A stretch of DNA of 64,000 nt from Caulobacter segnis (lineage in GTDB: Bacteria; Pseudomonadota; Alphaproteobacteria; Caulobacterales; Caulobacteraceae). The stretch spans positions 434,001 to 498,000 of the forward strand of contig NZ_JARQWW010000003.1 in the NCBI RefSeq assembly GCF_029543125.1, written 5' to 3'. The translations under genes were made by a program, and so were the position numbers. The notes beneath the pieces are model-generated. The model had not been told where the DNA came from, ran no database searches, and saw nothing but the letters and a program-made list of their open reading frames with translations. Shown here one piece after another: positions 44,198-51,927 of this stretch. Numbering within the stretch: the first letter of the stretch is position 1; each line of letters opens with the position of its first letter.

Positions 44198-47100
44198 GCG
44201 CCCGCATACCTGTCGCGCAAGTACGCCATCGCCTGCTCGCCAAGCACGACATCCACATATGGGGCTGCGGCTATAAGTACATCTGCGAGGAGCTGCCCGC
44301 CCTCCCGATCGGACGCCAAGGCCTTCTCGATGGCCTCGCTCGCCGAAGACGGATTGAGGAGTGCAAATCTCTGGTGCTGGAGCACGAACGACCACTTGCG
44401 CCGCGCCCAGTCTGTAATCAGCGCATCGGAGGGTTCCTTGAACGCCGGGTTTTCGAGCCACCCAAGCAGATAGAAGCCAGCGACGAAAAGCTCTGCTGGG
44501 GCCACGGCTTGCTGATCGGCCAACTTGCGCCAGGCGCCGACGACCACAGCGGCGCGGTCCGTGCGCTCGTCGTTGAACCGCTGCCAACCCTCCGGATAGC
44601 CAAGGTCATGCAGGTGGCGCGAGACCTCCTGAACCGTCGCGATGGCGTTGGTGCGACCACTCAGAGCGCCCGTCAGCAGCACATAGACCAGAACACCATC
44701 GACCAAGTCCGCGGCGCTGCCCGCAGCATTCGGTCCTGGCGCTGGAATGGGACCCGCTACCGCCTCCAGATGCTCGGGCCGCGACGCACCTTGATCGCTC
44801 AGCCAGAGCCGAATGCGCAGGTAGTCTTCGGCTGCGCGAGCAAGCTGATGCATGTCCCAGCAAATTGCGGCGTTATCCACGCGACGGCGAGCGGCCAACG
44901 CCTCGCATTCCAAGACGACCTTGCCCTTGAGGCGATCTTCCAGCCGAACCGCTTGGCCGGCCTTCCCTCCAATGGCCTCGTCGGCCTCGGCGATCAGGTA
45001 CCAGGCCGCCTCAATCGGGGCCACCGGCTGCGTCGCGAAATCGGGGTCAGGATCAGGATTGCTGCAAGATCCTGACGGGACCTGCTGGTCCTCGTCGCTG
45101 CCGAACGATGTCCCCGTGAGCGACGAACACAGACACATCGTTGCGTGCCCGACGACCCTATGGACGTACTTGGCGCGCAAGGAGCTTTCCGGATCGATCC
45201 GTTCGAGACCTTCCAGGCTTCGCGCCATCAGACCGACAGCCTCGACAGGATCACCCTCGCGAGAAGCCGCGACCGCCGCGTCCGCCAAAAGACCGACCGC
45301 CATCGGCGCCATGGTTTCGGAGTTCACATTCGATGCAGCCAGGTGAGCGGCTTCAAACCATTGCCGGGCATCAGAAAACCGTCCGAGTTCACCGGCGCAG
45401 ATCCCCGCTTCGCGGAGCACAAATGCGCGCTCGACACCATCGCCTTGCAGATCGTCGATAAAGCTCTCAATCAGCTCCAGCGCCTGAGCGTGATTTCGGC
45501 CGCGATAGAAAAGCTTGGCTCGGGCCCGGGAAATCGCGACGCTGGAGCCGAACTTTTCCTCGGCTGCCTTCAGCACCGCAAGCGCATCGGATTTGTGCTC
45601 CAGGTACTCGTCGTACATCACGGCTTGCGCGATCAGAGCCTGCTGCGCCAGGGCCGGCTCCTTCCACGTCTCCGCCATCGTGGCCATCCTGGCGTACGAC
45701 CCTGCGGCGGCGGCGGCGTCCAACGTCCCCTTGTCATTGTCCGCCACCCAAGCGCGGCTGACGAGAAGCGCTCGGTCGTCGCGATCGGCGTTGACGCCGG
45801 CCAGCAGATCACGGCGACGCTCGGCGGGAAGCCGGTCCAGAAGGTTGAACGTGTGTTCCAAGGCGTCGACGGAGGGGACGCCCATCGCAAGGTTCATGAA
45901 CATGAACCCCAAGATGTTATCCGGCCGGTCCTTTCCACCCGCTTTGTACTCAGCGACGAGGGCTTCCAGATCGGGACGGCTTTGCATTAATGACGCGAAG
46001 CGCGAGAGGTAGGTCACCCAGTCTGGAACATCGCGAGCGAACGCCTTCGACATGAGAATCTTGCTCAAGGCCATAACCTCGAGCTGCTCGCGCCGCTTTT
46101 CCTCGATTGCGGCGCTCTCCCGCTCAAAAGCCTCCCAGATCACCCCAAGCGGGCCGCCGGCGGGCGCCTCGGCCTCGACAATCAACTGAGCGAGCCGAAG
46201 AAGTTGGCTGACCACGAGATCGGCCGGAAAAATCGGACCGTCCGTCTTGAGCGCCCTCAGCGGCATCAACCAGGTCGATAGCGAAGGAAGTTGATTGATC
46301 GACGTGCCCAATATCGCCAGTGCGATCTTCGTCAGCACAGAAGGAGATGGCGCGGCCAAAGCATGGACCAGCGCGACCCCAACTTGGGTCACATCGAGAC
46401 CACCTTCCGGGGTCAATCGATCGGCGACGAAACTATGAACTGAAGACTGCTCGGCCTGCGTCAAGTTGACCGCGCCGCAACCGATCAGAAGCGGTGACAG
46501 GCGCAGTTTCCCGTCCGCCAGTCGATCGATCCACGGTCCTATGAGACCGTCGATATGAGCGCCGGCGTCAGGGATAGGCGGCGGCAGCGCTGCAAGTTCT
46601 ATCGCCATCGAGCGATCGAAGCGCCCCATCATCAGCCCAAGGCGATTGATCAGGTTGCGCGCGTCCGGCGCGGCTGCCCTGATCAGCCGGCGACGAGCCG
46701 CATCGCGTTCATCACCCAACGCAAGGTCGCCGATACTCATGGCGGTCAGGTCATCACCGCCCTGGGCGGTCCATCGCCGGCGGCGAAGATCGGCGATCAA
46801 GGCCTGGACGAGCTGGGGGTGGCCAGGCCCGCTGGCGAGATAGATTTTTCGCGTCCAAAGATCCGGATCGCCGTCAGCATCGGCGACAAGCTGGGCCACC
46901 TCCGCGACGGACAGATGCCCGATCAGAACCTCCGAATCCGCGCGCAAGCCCATGGCATCGCGCACCCGAGCGGACGGTCGCGTGTAGCTGGTGATGACGA
47001 TCCGGCGATCTCGCCGGCGCAAGGCGGCGATCAGCCGAGCAAGGCCGCGTTCGACCGACGGGTTCGTGTGGTCGTTGAGATCGTCGAGGACGATCCCGTC

Positions 47101-48186
47101 AAAGATATTGGTGGCGGTGACGCCGACAAGCTCATCCAGCCTGGCCTCAAGCTCACGCCCCTCGAGATTGTACAGGTCGGCGATCCGCCAATCGCCGCCC
47201 ACAGCGTCGCAGCCAAGCCGGACGAGCAAGGATTTGCCGGTTCCGGTTCCCCCATGGATCCACGCCGCACTTTCCTCGCCAAGGGCCCGAAGGACTTCAC
47301 CGACCGCGAGGGTTCGATGCGCCAGAATTGACGGGAGCGGCGTCGCGCTGAGCGAGGGCAGCATTGGCCTGGGTGCAGCGGCGACGCGGCCCTGCGCCTG
47401 AGCAAGGAGAGTTTCCATCTGGCGGCGCGGCAAATTGATCGTGGCTGCCGCCTCAACCCGGCTCGTCAGATCCGACGCTGAAAGCGCTCGCAAACCCGGC
47501 TCGATCACGGTGCGCAGGGCCGCCACAAGGAGCGTATCGCCCAACTGTCGCGCCTCTTGGGGCGTCAGCTCATGACGCGATCCAAGGCTGAGCAACGCAA
47601 GGTCGAATTCCTGTTGGACAGTCGCCATGTCAGGCCGCCCCACGTCCCAGTGGATGCGGCTGAGCATGTCCTCCCGAAGCTCGACGTCATTACGCTTATC
47701 TATGAACTCTTTTGTTTCAGGCTTAAGGGCGAGACCGTCGAGCACCTTTCGCAGTGGAGCCACGTCCGCGCCGGCCGCAGCCTTGCGCCAATACTCCAGC
47801 CCCGCGATACCGGATGGCCGATCGGCCTTTGCACGCTCAAGGCCGATCTCGGCCGTCGAAAGAAATCGAACCCTCACTGTGCGGCTTGGGTTTCGGTCGA
47901 TGAGATCAACCAGGGAGTCGATCGCTGCGATGACATCGCCGTGTCGCAGCGTCAGGCTGGCCGAAGCCGCCGTGTCCTTGACCTGGACGGCGTCCAGCGC
48001 TTGGCGGGTGGCGACCGCATAGTCCTCCGCCACTTCGAGATGGAGCGTTTCATCTGGCTTCAGGTCCATCCAGGCCAGAGCGCTCAGATAGATCTGGTAG
48101 GCATATCCCCGGATCGAGGCGATCGCCTCGCGCGACGGATCCCCCGTTACGGGCTCGACCAGCCTTTCTCCGGCGGAAAAAACCAA
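44194..48186 (-). CDS. Large STAND NTPase with N-terminal nuclease-like domain and C-terminal helical repeats (Avs-like)
   Basis: 1330 aa. Residues 27-80 read 'GYAYQIYLSALAWMDL', Glu51/Glu54-Asp55 and Gln68-Val-Lys70, the E...QxK layout of DUF4297/Cap4-type PD-(D/E)xK nucleases. A P-loop NTPase follows: Walker A GGTGTGKS (312-319), Walker B 'GIVLDDL' (364-370), then a sensor-like 'RRIVITSYTRPSAR'. Residues about 560-1330 are helical, TPR-like repeats ('LEHTFNLLDRLPAERRR', 'EAGICAGELGRFSDARQWFE'). Effector-STAND-repeat is the plan of Avs and related antiviral sensors, where repeats bind a viral protein and trigger the effector. Its stop overlaps the HEPN-like gene. No close named family recognised. 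Confidence 0.75.
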   Translation of the reverse strand: MVFSAGERLVEPVTGDPSREAIASIRGYAYQIYLSALAWMDLKPDETLHLEVAEDYAVATRQALDAVQVKDTAASASLTLRHGDVIAAIDSLVDLIDRNPSRTVRVRFLSTAEIGLERAKADRPSGIAGLEYWRKAAAGADVAPLRKVLDGLALKPETKEFIDKRNDVELREDMLSRIHWDVGRPDMATVQQEFDLALLSLGSRHELTPQEARQLGDTLLVAALRTVIEPGLRALSASDLTSRVEAAATINLPRRQMETLLAQAQGRVAAAPRPMLPSLSATPLPSILAHRTLAVGEVLRALGEESAAWIHGGTGTGKSLLVRLGCDAVGGDWRIADLYNLEGRELEARLDELVGVTATNIFDGIVLDDLNDHTNPSVERGLARLIAALRRRDRRIVITSYTRPSARVRDAMGLRADSEVLIGHLSVAEVAQLVADADGDPDLWTRKIYLASGPGHPQLVQALIADLRRRRWTAQGGDDLTAMSIGDLALGDERDAARRRLIRAAAPDARNLINRLGLMMGRFDRSMAIELAALPPPIPDAGAHIDGLIGPWIDRLADGKLRLSPLLIGCGAVNLTQAEQSSVHSFVADRLTPEGGLDVTQVGVALVHALAAPSPSVLTKIALAILGTSINQLPSLSTWLMPLRALKTDGPIFPADLVVSQLLRLAQLIVEAEAPAGGPLGVIWEAFERESAAIEEKRREQLEVMALSKILMSKAFARDVPDWVTYLSRFASLMQSRPDLEALVAEYKAGGKDRPDNILGFMFMNLAMGVPSVDALEHTFNLLDRLPAERRRDLLAGVNADRDDRALLVSRAWVADNDKGTLDAAAAAGSYARMATMAETWKEPALAQQALIAQAVMYDEYLEHKSDALAVLKAAEEKFGSSVAISRARAKLFYRGRNHAQALELIESFIDDLQGDGVERAFVLREAGICAGELGRFSDARQWFEAAHLAASNVNSETMAPMAVGLLADAAVAASREGDPVEAVGLMARSLEGLERIDPESSLRAKYVHRVVGHATMCLCSSLTGTSFGSDEDQQVPSGSCSNPDPDPDFATQPVAPIEAAWYLIAEADEAIGGKAGQAVRLEDRLKGKVVLECEALAARRRVDNAAICWDMHQLARAAEDYLRIRLWLSDQGASRPEHLEAVAGPIPAPGPNAAGSAADLVDGVLVYVLLTGALSGRTNAIATVQEVSRHLHDLGYPEGWQRFNDERTDRAAVVVGAWRKLADQQAVAPAELFVAGFYLLGWLENPAFKEPSDALITDWARRKWSFVLQHQRFALLNPSSASEAIEKALASDREGGQLLADVLIAAAPYVDVVLGEQAMAYLRDRYAGA

Positions 48187-48375
48187 ATCTCGCCCCTAGA
48201 ATCGCGTTCGCTGCACTTTTCGCATTTCCGCGACCAAGACGTCGAGGACCGCCGTTCTTCCGCTGCTCATCGCCCCATTGAACTATCACCGCCCTGTCCA
48301 CCCGGACGCCGATCTGGTCGTAGCACGCGAGCCAGCGACGCCCTCGCCCGATCGCCGGTCTCTAAAACCACCCTT

Positions 48376-48491
48376 TTCCGGACAGCGAAACGGATTGGAC
48401 TCCCGATCAAATAAAATCGGCTGCCCCCAGTCCGAAAACTCTGTTGCGAAATCAAAGGCTCGAAACTTGCGTTCCGGACGAGTTTTCGGAC
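48376..48491 (+). other. res recombination site of the serine resolvase
   Basis: Immediately upstream of the resolvase ATG. A perfect 12-bp inverted repeat GTCCGAAAACTC (48430-48441) / GAGTTTTCGGAC (48480-48491) flanks an imperfect repeat around 48460. A further TTTTCCGGACAGC lies at about 48376. Several inverted subsites beside a resolvase gene are the expected res layout, and the site may double as its operator. A decayed inverted counterpart is at 28189-28320. Confidence 0.7.
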
Positions 48492-48501
48492 TTTGTTGCG
48501 T

Positions 48502-49056
48502 ATGCTCATCGGCTACGCCCGCGTCTCGACGAACGAACAGAACCTCGACCTTCAGAAGGACGCGCTTCTGGCGGCGGGTTGCGAACGCATTTTCGAGGAG
48601 AAGGTCAGCGGCAGCCGTGAGGACCGGACGTCGCTAAGCGCTGCACTCTCCCACCTGAGGGCTGGCGACACGCTCGTTGTGTGGAAGCTCGACCGCCTGG
48701 GGCGCACTGTCCGTCAGCTCGTCGAGTTGGTGAGCAAGCTCGAAAAGCGGGGCGTCCACTTTGCGAGCCTCACCGACCGGATCGACACCTCGACCGCCTC
48801 CGGCCGCTTCTTCTTCCACGTAATGGCGGCGCTAGCGGAGATGGAGCGCGACTTAGTCCGCGACCGTACGCGCGCGGGCCTGGCAGCTGCTAAGGCGCGC
48901 GGGCGCCACGGCGGCCGGCCCCTAAAACTCTCTGGTTTGCAAATCGAGCATGCCAGGCGCCTCCTGGCCGACCCGACGATCACCGGAACGGATGTGGCGA
49001 GAACTCTGGGGGTTGCCCGGTCGACGCTTTACCGTTCAGTCGGAAAGGCTATTTGA
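48502..49056 (+). CDS. tniR: Serine resolvase (TniR-type) of the Tn5053-like module
   Basis: 184 aa from the ATG at 48502. Catalytic domain begins 'MLIGYARVSTNEQNLDLQ' with Arg7 and nucleophile Ser9; 'DTLVVWKLDRLGRTVRQLVE' and 'RFFFHVMAALAEMERDLVRD' follow. The C-terminal helix-turn-helix reads 'ITGTDVARTLGVARSTLYR'. It resolves transposition cointegrates at the res site just upstream. It faces tniQ across a cluster of four small genes on the other strand and overlaps the last of these by 8 nt. Confidence 0.92.
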   Translation: MLIGYARVSTNEQNLDLQKDALLAAGCERIFEEKVSGSREDRTSLSAALSHLRAGDTLVVWKLDRLGRTVRQLVELVSKLEKRGVHFASLTDRIDTSTASGRFFFHVMAALAEMERDLVRDRTRAGLAAAKARGRHGGRPLKLSGLQIEHARRLLADPTITGTDVARTLGVARSTLYRSVGKAI

Positions 49057-49261
49057 CCGTCGGGACCAGAGCCGCGCTGAAACGGAGGCCGAGCGCGGCT
49101 AGAGCTTTGAGAACCCGCGACAGGCTTGGATCGCGTCGGTGCATGAGAGGCAGGCCCTTGTTAGCCAGCATCCCGTTCAAAGCATTCCTGACGCTACAAG
49201 CGTCGGCTTGCGCCAGCGCTTCGTTCAAGTCGTCGTAGAGGTCGCGTTGTGTCGACGCCAC
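49049..49261 (-). CDS. Small antitoxin-like regulator (70 aa)
   Basis: GTG start at 49261, 8 nt after the preceding small gene. The sequence 'DLNEALAQADACSVRNALNG' and 'DPSLSRVLKALAALGLRFSA' resembles the C-terminal part of addiction-module antidote (HigA-like) proteins, which end with a similar 'LKALRALGLRL' helix. The helix-turn-helix itself is not clear. It ends inside the convergent resolvase gene (8-nt overlap). Weak family call; likely a real gene because of its operon position. Confidence 0.5.
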   Translation of the reverse strand: MASTQRDLYDDLNEALAQADACSVRNALNGMLANKGLPLMHRRDPSLSRVLKALAALGLRFSAALVPTVK

Positions 49262-49269
49262 GGCAAACC

Positions 49270-49434
49270 CTATTTCTTCGTTTCCCGTTTGTCGGACGCA
49301 CGGTCCGCCGCAAGCGCTTCGATAGTGAGATCACGCAGCCCTCGAACGGTGGCCGTAATAGGCATGAGCGCAGCGCGAAAGGCCAGCCGTGCCTCTTGGA
49401 GGATGAATGTCCGGATCGTCGAAAGATCGCCCAT
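49270..49434 (-). CDS. Small hypothetical protein (54 aa)
   Basis: ATG 49434 has an excellent ribosome-binding site (AGGAGA, 7 nt spacing) that overlaps the stop of the gene before it. Protein: 'MGDLSTIRTFILQEARLAFR' then 'TVRGLRDLTIEALAADRASD', ending in a Lys-rich tail. Probably two amphipathic helices. No family recognised. Sits in a four-gene string between tniQ and the resolvase. Confidence 0.6.
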   Translation of the reverse strand: MGDLSTIRTFILQEARLAFRAALMPITATVRGLRDLTIEALAADRASDKRETKK

Positions 49435-49445
49435 CGACGTATCTC

Positions 49446-49601
49446 CTAAAGTCTCGCGTCCGGGGTGGAGATTGCGGCCTCACGCTCGTCTTTGACGTTG
49501 CTTCTTAGGCTCTCAACCCGCTTCACCAGGAACCAGGCAGAAATTCCGGCCAGGATCACTATGGGCGTCATAGCAATCATGGCTATGTCGAAGCTGCTCA
49601 T
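49446..49601 (-). CDS. Small single-pass membrane protein (51 aa)
   Basis: ATG 49601 begins 'MSSFDIAMIAMTPIVILAGI', one membrane helix at about 5-27 followed by a charged tail ('VKRVESLRSNVKDEREAA'). The start is 12 nt after the preceding stop with ACAGGG as ribosome-binding site. Size and topology resemble small membrane toxins or holin-like peptides, but this is only a structural likeness. Confidence 0.6.
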   Translation of the reverse strand: MSSFDIAMIAMTPIVILAGISAWFLVKRVESLRSNVKDEREAAISTPDARL

Positions 49602-49613
49602 CGACGAACCCTG

Positions 49614-50021
49614 TCACCTAACGGCGTCGGTCAACTGCAAATCGGCCCCATACTCCTCCAGGACTGTTGTCAGCACAACATTGGAGGCAAACTGCTCGCG
49701 CCTATCCAGCTCAGCCTTGAGCTGCCGATGGAAAGAAGGCTCCAACCAAAGTGTAATCTGGGTGGCCGACGTCGGAGGCCCCCTTAAGAAGGGCTCATCA
49801 GGCAAGCGGTCGGCCACAAAACGAGCGAGTGCTGACTGATAAAGATCGTTGACCCGTTCGCCGCGCTCGAGCGCGATCGCACGCATGCGTCGATGCAGCA
49901 GGGCTGGCAGGCGCACGGAGAGGGCGACCCTCCCCTGCTCAGCAAATGATTTTGGTTTCGCGGCCGACGGCATTGCCGAATCAGAAACTGCGTCGGCCCA
50001 ATTATCAAGGGCGCTCAACAT
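49614..50021 (-). CDS. Protein with two ribbon-helix-helix-like segments
   Basis: 135 aa. 'GRVALSVRLPALLHRRMRAI' with 'VNDLYQSALARFVADRL' forms one RHH-like unit, and 'ATQITLWLEPSFHRQLKAEL' with 'ASNVVLTTVLEEYGADL' a second. Such proteins bind DNA as dimers; two units in one chain could bind as a monomer. The start at 50021 lies 17 nt inside the tniQ 3' end; the next ATG (about 49973) is an alternative. It may regulate the tni operon or the small genes downstream. Confidence 0.6.
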   Translation of the reverse strand: MLSALDNWADAVSDSAMPSAAKPKSFAEQGRVALSVRLPALLHRRMRAIALERGERVNDLYQSALARFVADRLPDEPFLRGPPTSATQITLWLEPSFHRQLKAELDRREQFASNVVLTTVLEEYGADLQLTDAVR

Positions 50022-50997
50022 ACAGCTGGCCGTGCATATGAACTCGACGGCTCAAATGTGCGATCACCATATCGTTCAGGGGGGGCGGCCACTGCCTGCG
50101 CATACAGTCGAGCATACGCAGCTGGAACGGCGTCATCTCGTTGATCGCCACGGACCAGGGCGACGCCATGGTTCGCGTAAGGTTGCGGGTTGAAGCTCCG
50201 TACAGCCCCGCCTCCCAAACCCTCATGGTGGCGGTGAGCTCGGCTGAAGGGCGACAGAGCAACAGCGCCGCAGCGACTAGAGCGTGGCTGCGCATGGTCG
50301 CGCCGAGAGTGCTTAGCGCCTCGAGATCAGCTGCCAGACTGCACGCCGTGGAGCGCCTCAGGCGCTCACGAGAGACCCAGTCGCTGAGGCTCCAGAAGAA
50401 GCCACGATCCGAGACCAAGACAAGAGCGAGATCGAGACCGACGCGGCGAACCATCTCGGGTTCACTCACAAGGAAATGGCCTGGCGCCCGATTGCTGAGG
50501 CCCATCATCACCGATTGAAACTGCAAAACCAGGTCGGGCACCGGAAAGGCGTGTCGCTCCACTTCGACATTGGTCGGCCGACGACGCGGCAAAAACTCCT
50601 CGCCAACTTCTGAGAGCAGGCAAGCATGGTCGGGACAGGCGGCCGCGAAAACGCTGTTGTCGCGCGCCCGTAAAACCGTGCGGCCAATGCGGTCATGGTC
50701 AAGCTGAGCGTAGTGAAGGCAGATCTGCCAGCGTTTGGTGCGGCCGGGGTTGAGTCGGTATTGAGCTAGCGGCTGGGCCCTGCAGGCCTGAGCGACAATG
50801 CTGCGCAGCTGCGGGACCGTGGTTTCGGCGCCCTTTGCCAGTAGCCTGAGAAGTGACTCCTCCGGCCGCCAGTCCAAATCCCCGGCAGGACGGTCGATCA
50901 GGGCCGCGATCGATGTGCCCTGCCCGCGCGCGATGGCGTGGATCCATCCGCTAAGCAATTCGCCTGGTTCAGGGCTCGCGGCGTAGGCGAACAGCAT
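50005..50997 (-). CDS. tniQ: TniQ transposition accessory protein
   Basis: 330 aa. 'PEPGELLSGWIHAIARGQG' near the N-terminus and 'FAAACPDHACLLSEVGEEFL' (zinc-finger-like CPxHxxL) are the recognisable TniQ features. The region after about 170 is helical. TniQ proteins of Tn5053/Tn402 and Tn7-like elements assist target selection with TniB and TniA. It lies 6 nt after the TniB stop. Only one CPDH-type half finger is seen, so zinc binding is uncertain. Confidence 0.82.
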   Translation of the reverse strand: MLFAYAASPEPGELLSGWIHAIARGQGTSIAALIDRPAGDLDWRPEESLLRLLAKGAETTVPQLRSIVAQACRAQPLAQYRLNPGRTKRWQICLHYAQLDHDRIGRTVLRARDNSVFAAACPDHACLLSEVGEEFLPRRRPTNVEVERHAFPVPDLVLQFQSVMMGLSNRAPGHFLVSEPEMVRRVGLDLALVLVSDRGFFWSLSDWVSRERLRRSTACSLAADLEALSTLGATMRSHALVAAALLLCRPSAELTATMRVWEAGLYGASTRNLTRTMASPWSVAINEMTPFQLRMLDCMRRQWPPPLNDMVIAHLSRRVHMHGQLYVERP

Positions 50998-51003
50998 TGG
51001 CGG

Positions 51004-51927
51004 TCAACCGCGCCGACGGCGGTCACGGGCCGACTCGCGGGCCTCGCTCGCGGTGGGGATGAAAGCGCGACCTCCCCTCGCCGCTTCCAATTCGTGGACG
51101 CTGATGACCTCGGAGCCTGTCTTGATAGCGATCCGAGCAGCGTCTTGGAGCAACATCACAGCGTCGTGGGTGATGTCGCCACCGTCGTCGAAGACGCGCT
51201 CGATCAGCGCTCGGTTGACCACAGTGGGGAGACGCAGGGGCATGCCTGCGAGGTACGCGGCTATAAACCCACTGTACTCAGATTTGCACGGCCAGGGCTC
51301 CATCAAGATTCGGCGAAAGCGCCGATTGAGCTGGATATCTTCGTCCAGTACATTCGCCACTACTTCAGTGCCAGCTAGCACCACAGGGACCATTGTCTCG
51401 TTGGTCAGCCACTTCAGCGCATGGCGAAAAGCAATGACCGCAGAGCGGGGGAAATCATCGACGTTGCCAGTCTCGTCGAGGATGATCACCCGCGTGCCAG
51501 CCTCCTCGAGAAGTTCGACAAGTTTGCGAAAGCGAGCGCCTGTCGACCGAGGTAACGCAAGCTTGTATCCGAGCTTTCTGATCATCTCTTCGATGAGCCA
51601 AGGAATGCTCGGTTCAGCCGGGTATTGCAGATACAACACCGGCACCTTGAGCATGCCCTGCTTGTCGCGGTAACTGGGGTGACGTTCCTGGAAGCTCTTC
51701 AGAATGAACGTCTTGCCGATGCCTGGTGGCCCCAGAAGCGCCAGGCCGACGGCGCGGAGCGTCTGCTTCCTTCGATACTGGATTTCGAGCTCTTCACCGA
51801 CGAATAGGAAGGTCGGCGTAGCGACGATCCGGTCCTCATCGATGTACCGCAGGCGTGCCTTGTCGGAGCGTGCTGCAATCCTTGCGATACGCGGATCCAG
51901 ATGTGGATACGGGTTCTCCGTCGTCAT
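51004..51927 (-). CDS. tniB: TniB AAA+ transposition regulator
   Basis: 307 aa. Start at 51927 overlaps the TniA stop (ATGA). Walker A GPPGIGKT (66-73) in 'AVGLALLGPPGIGKTFIL', Walker B 'VIILDE' (147-152), sensor 'PVVLAGTEVVANVL' and a C-terminal lid. It belongs to the TniB/MuB/TnsC class, which forms ATP filaments on target DNA and recruits the transposase. Length matches intact TniB. Confidence 0.9.
   Translation of the reverse strand: MTTENPYPHLDPRIARIAARSDKARLRYIDEDRIVATPTFLFVGEELEIQYRRKQTLRAVGLALLGPPGIGKTFILKSFQERHPSYRDKQGMLKVPVLYLQYPAEPSIPWLIEEMIRKLGYKLALPRSTGARFRKLVELLEEAGTRVIILDETGNVDDFPRSAVIAFRHALKWLTNETMVPVVLAGTEVVANVLDEDIQLNRRFRRILMEPWPCKSEYSGFIAAYLAGMPLRLPTVVNRALIERVFDDGGDITHDAVMLLQDAARIAIKTGSEVISVHELEAARGGRAFIPTASEARESARDRRRRG

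Noticed and set aside
44198-44587. Upstream extension of the HEPN-like gene
   Set aside because: It would lie antisense-frame inside the STAND gene, is Arg/Gly-rich, and the GTG overlapping the STAND stop is a much better start.
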